DNA of 64,000 bases, taken from the NCBI GenBank assembly GCA_032164245.1, contig JAVMKO010000002.1, forward strand, positions 88,797,340 through 88,861,339. The letters run 5' to 3'. A program made the position numbers and the translations under genes. Of the stretch, positions 63,113 to 64,000 are shown piece by piece. The DNA is from Sternotherus odoratus. Lineage: Eukaryota > Chordata > Testudines > Kinosternidae. Under the pieces are notes generated by a model. It did not search any database. It saw nothing but the letters and a program-made list of their open reading frames with translations, and was not told where the DNA came from. The number at the start of each line of letters is the position of its first letter. The stretch's first letter is position 1.

Positions 63113-63445
63113 CAGGTTGTTGTGTAGTTCTAGCAGTTTACTCTGTCTTATTTGACCTAAGATGAAACCGATATCAACTCCAGTACAGATCGTTTACCTA
63201 CTCTACTTAGTTTGTCCACATATTTTGTAGAGAACTAAATACTGAAAATCAGTGGGAGTTGGAAAATCCCACTCTACGCTTGTTGGAATTCTATGGAGAG
63301 GGAAATCCAATTTCTGTCATTTGGGCTGCGGAGCCTACAGAAGGCTTCAATGACTTAGACTTATATGAAAGCTACATCAAACTTGAGCCAGACAATTTTT
63401 CTTTGTTTCTCTTGTGGAGTTCTGATTTAGGATGTAGGCAGTGTC
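63113..63445. other. Unassigned DNA
   Basis: A 65-residue plus-strand frame (63259-63456) has no recognised similarity, and its end overlaps the SINE target duplication. Nothing else was seen. Confidence 0.4.
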
Positions 63446-63458
63446 TCTGTTGTTAATG

Positions 63459-63661
63459 GTTCAAGAATAGCAGCCGTGTTAGTCTGTATCCGTAAAGAAA
63501 GCCAGGAATACTTGTAGCACCTTAGAGACTAACTAGTTTATTTCAGCATGCTCGGGGGGCCGCGTAACTAGTTAGCATGCCAGAGTCACTAGTTACGCGG
63601 CCCCCCGAGCATGCTGAAATAAACTAGTTAGTCTCTAAGGTGCTACAAATATTCCTGGCTT
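63459..63661 (+). mobile_element. Turtle SINE with snap-back inverted duplication
   Basis: The tRNA-like head (GCAGCCGTGTTAGTCTGTATCC) leads into a 77-base left arm (63496-63572), a 15-base loop and a right arm (63588-63664) that is its reverse complement with one mismatch. The arms include the SINE body (GCACCTTAGAGACTAAC) and a non-SINE GC-rich segment, GCATGCTCGGGGGGCCGCG. Perfect 13-bp duplications TCTGTTGTTAATG flank the whole unit (63446-63458 and 63662-63674). The last bases overlap the right arm. Confidence 0.9.
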
Positions 63662-63674
63662 TCTGTTGTTAATG

Positions 63675-64000
63675 TTACTATGTCATATTCTTCTTTCCCC
63701 TAGTCCCAGTAATGTATATAGAATGTGACTCATGTTGGTGATGTAGGCATGATTCAATTAACCATAACTGGAGAGAACAGTAATGGTGTGATGCATGCCT
63801 TCAACTAACAAGCATTTGTCATTTGCTGCTGGAGGGTCTTTTGGCTTAATCTATTTAAGGATTGATTGAGGCCAAAGGAAAGAAGAGGTACTGTGATTTT
63901 ATCTTTGAATATATAATAATACATAGTTCTTATATCACACTTTCCATCACTAGAAGTCAAAGTGCTTTATGAAGGTCAGTGCCATCATCCCATTTTAGCA
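63675..64000. other. Intergenic DNA ending in a MIR fragment
   Basis: 63915-64000 (CAAAGTGCTTTATGAAGG ... CATCATCCCATTTTAGCA) is a reverse-oriented MIR 3' half running off the window. The remainder is unassigned. Confidence 0.6.

Overview
The window looks like nuclear DNA of a cryptodiran turtle. Two things point there. CR1 LINE 3' ends, carrying the CATAGAATCATAG-type terminus known from sauropsids, occur at 23.1, 25.8 and 47.9 kb. tRNA-derived SINE copies of the kind described in hidden-necked turtles occur at 13.3, 53.7 and 63.5 kb. There is no bacterial gene organisation. I found no intact protein-coding gene and no exon I can recognise. The only coding traces are transposon fossils: a hAT transposase at 3.8-5.4 kb, a hAT C-terminus at 13.04 kb, and CR1 ORF2 pieces at 23-26 kb. 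Nearly every long ORF is a by-product of GC-rich or tandemly repeated transposon filler.

Layout: 0-1.2 kb, a GGGAC-terminated element with two consecutive foldbacks. 3.8-6.2 kb, the hAT transposase fossil followed by a hAT-type non-autonomous element with an 8-bp target duplication. 11.2-11.8 kb, a Tigger-like element filled with a GC minisatellite. 13.0-16.3 kb, a stack in which an old hAT carries a SINE and a 2.7-kb TIR element, itself loaded with strand-switching G/C minisatellite. 19.4-20.1 kb, a solo LTR with perfect 5-bp duplications. 23.1-26.3 kb, CR1 sequence, a TA-flanked MITE and MIR copies. 27.57-28.45 kb, a non-autonomous Helitron with correct TC/CTAG ends, a terminal hairpin and an A/T target site. 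29.9-31.0 kb, a CpG-rich block with GC boxes, the best candidate for a real promoter or first exon. It is followed at once by a 639-bp inverted repeat with about 128-bp, nearly identical arms. 32-33 kb, two hAT-type elements. 33.3-55.8 kb, mostly unassigned AT-rich DNA with scattered MITEs, CR1 and SINE copies. 55.8-56.9 kb, a hAT within a hAT. 58.2-58.5 kb, a MITE within an LTR fragment. 62.15-63.11 kb, another Tigger-like element. 63.46-63.66 kb, a SINE converted into a nearly perfect hairpin yet flanked by one 13-bp target duplication.

Two themes recur. DNA-transposon ends of several unrelated types enclose GC-rich, purine-rich or tandemly repeated filler. Long, nearly perfect foldbacks appear in several places. 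Both could be biology (template switching, hairpin resolution, minisatellite growth inside transposons) or partly assembly or library artefact. Family assignments rest on terminal motifs, target duplications and recalled family features. No database search was run.
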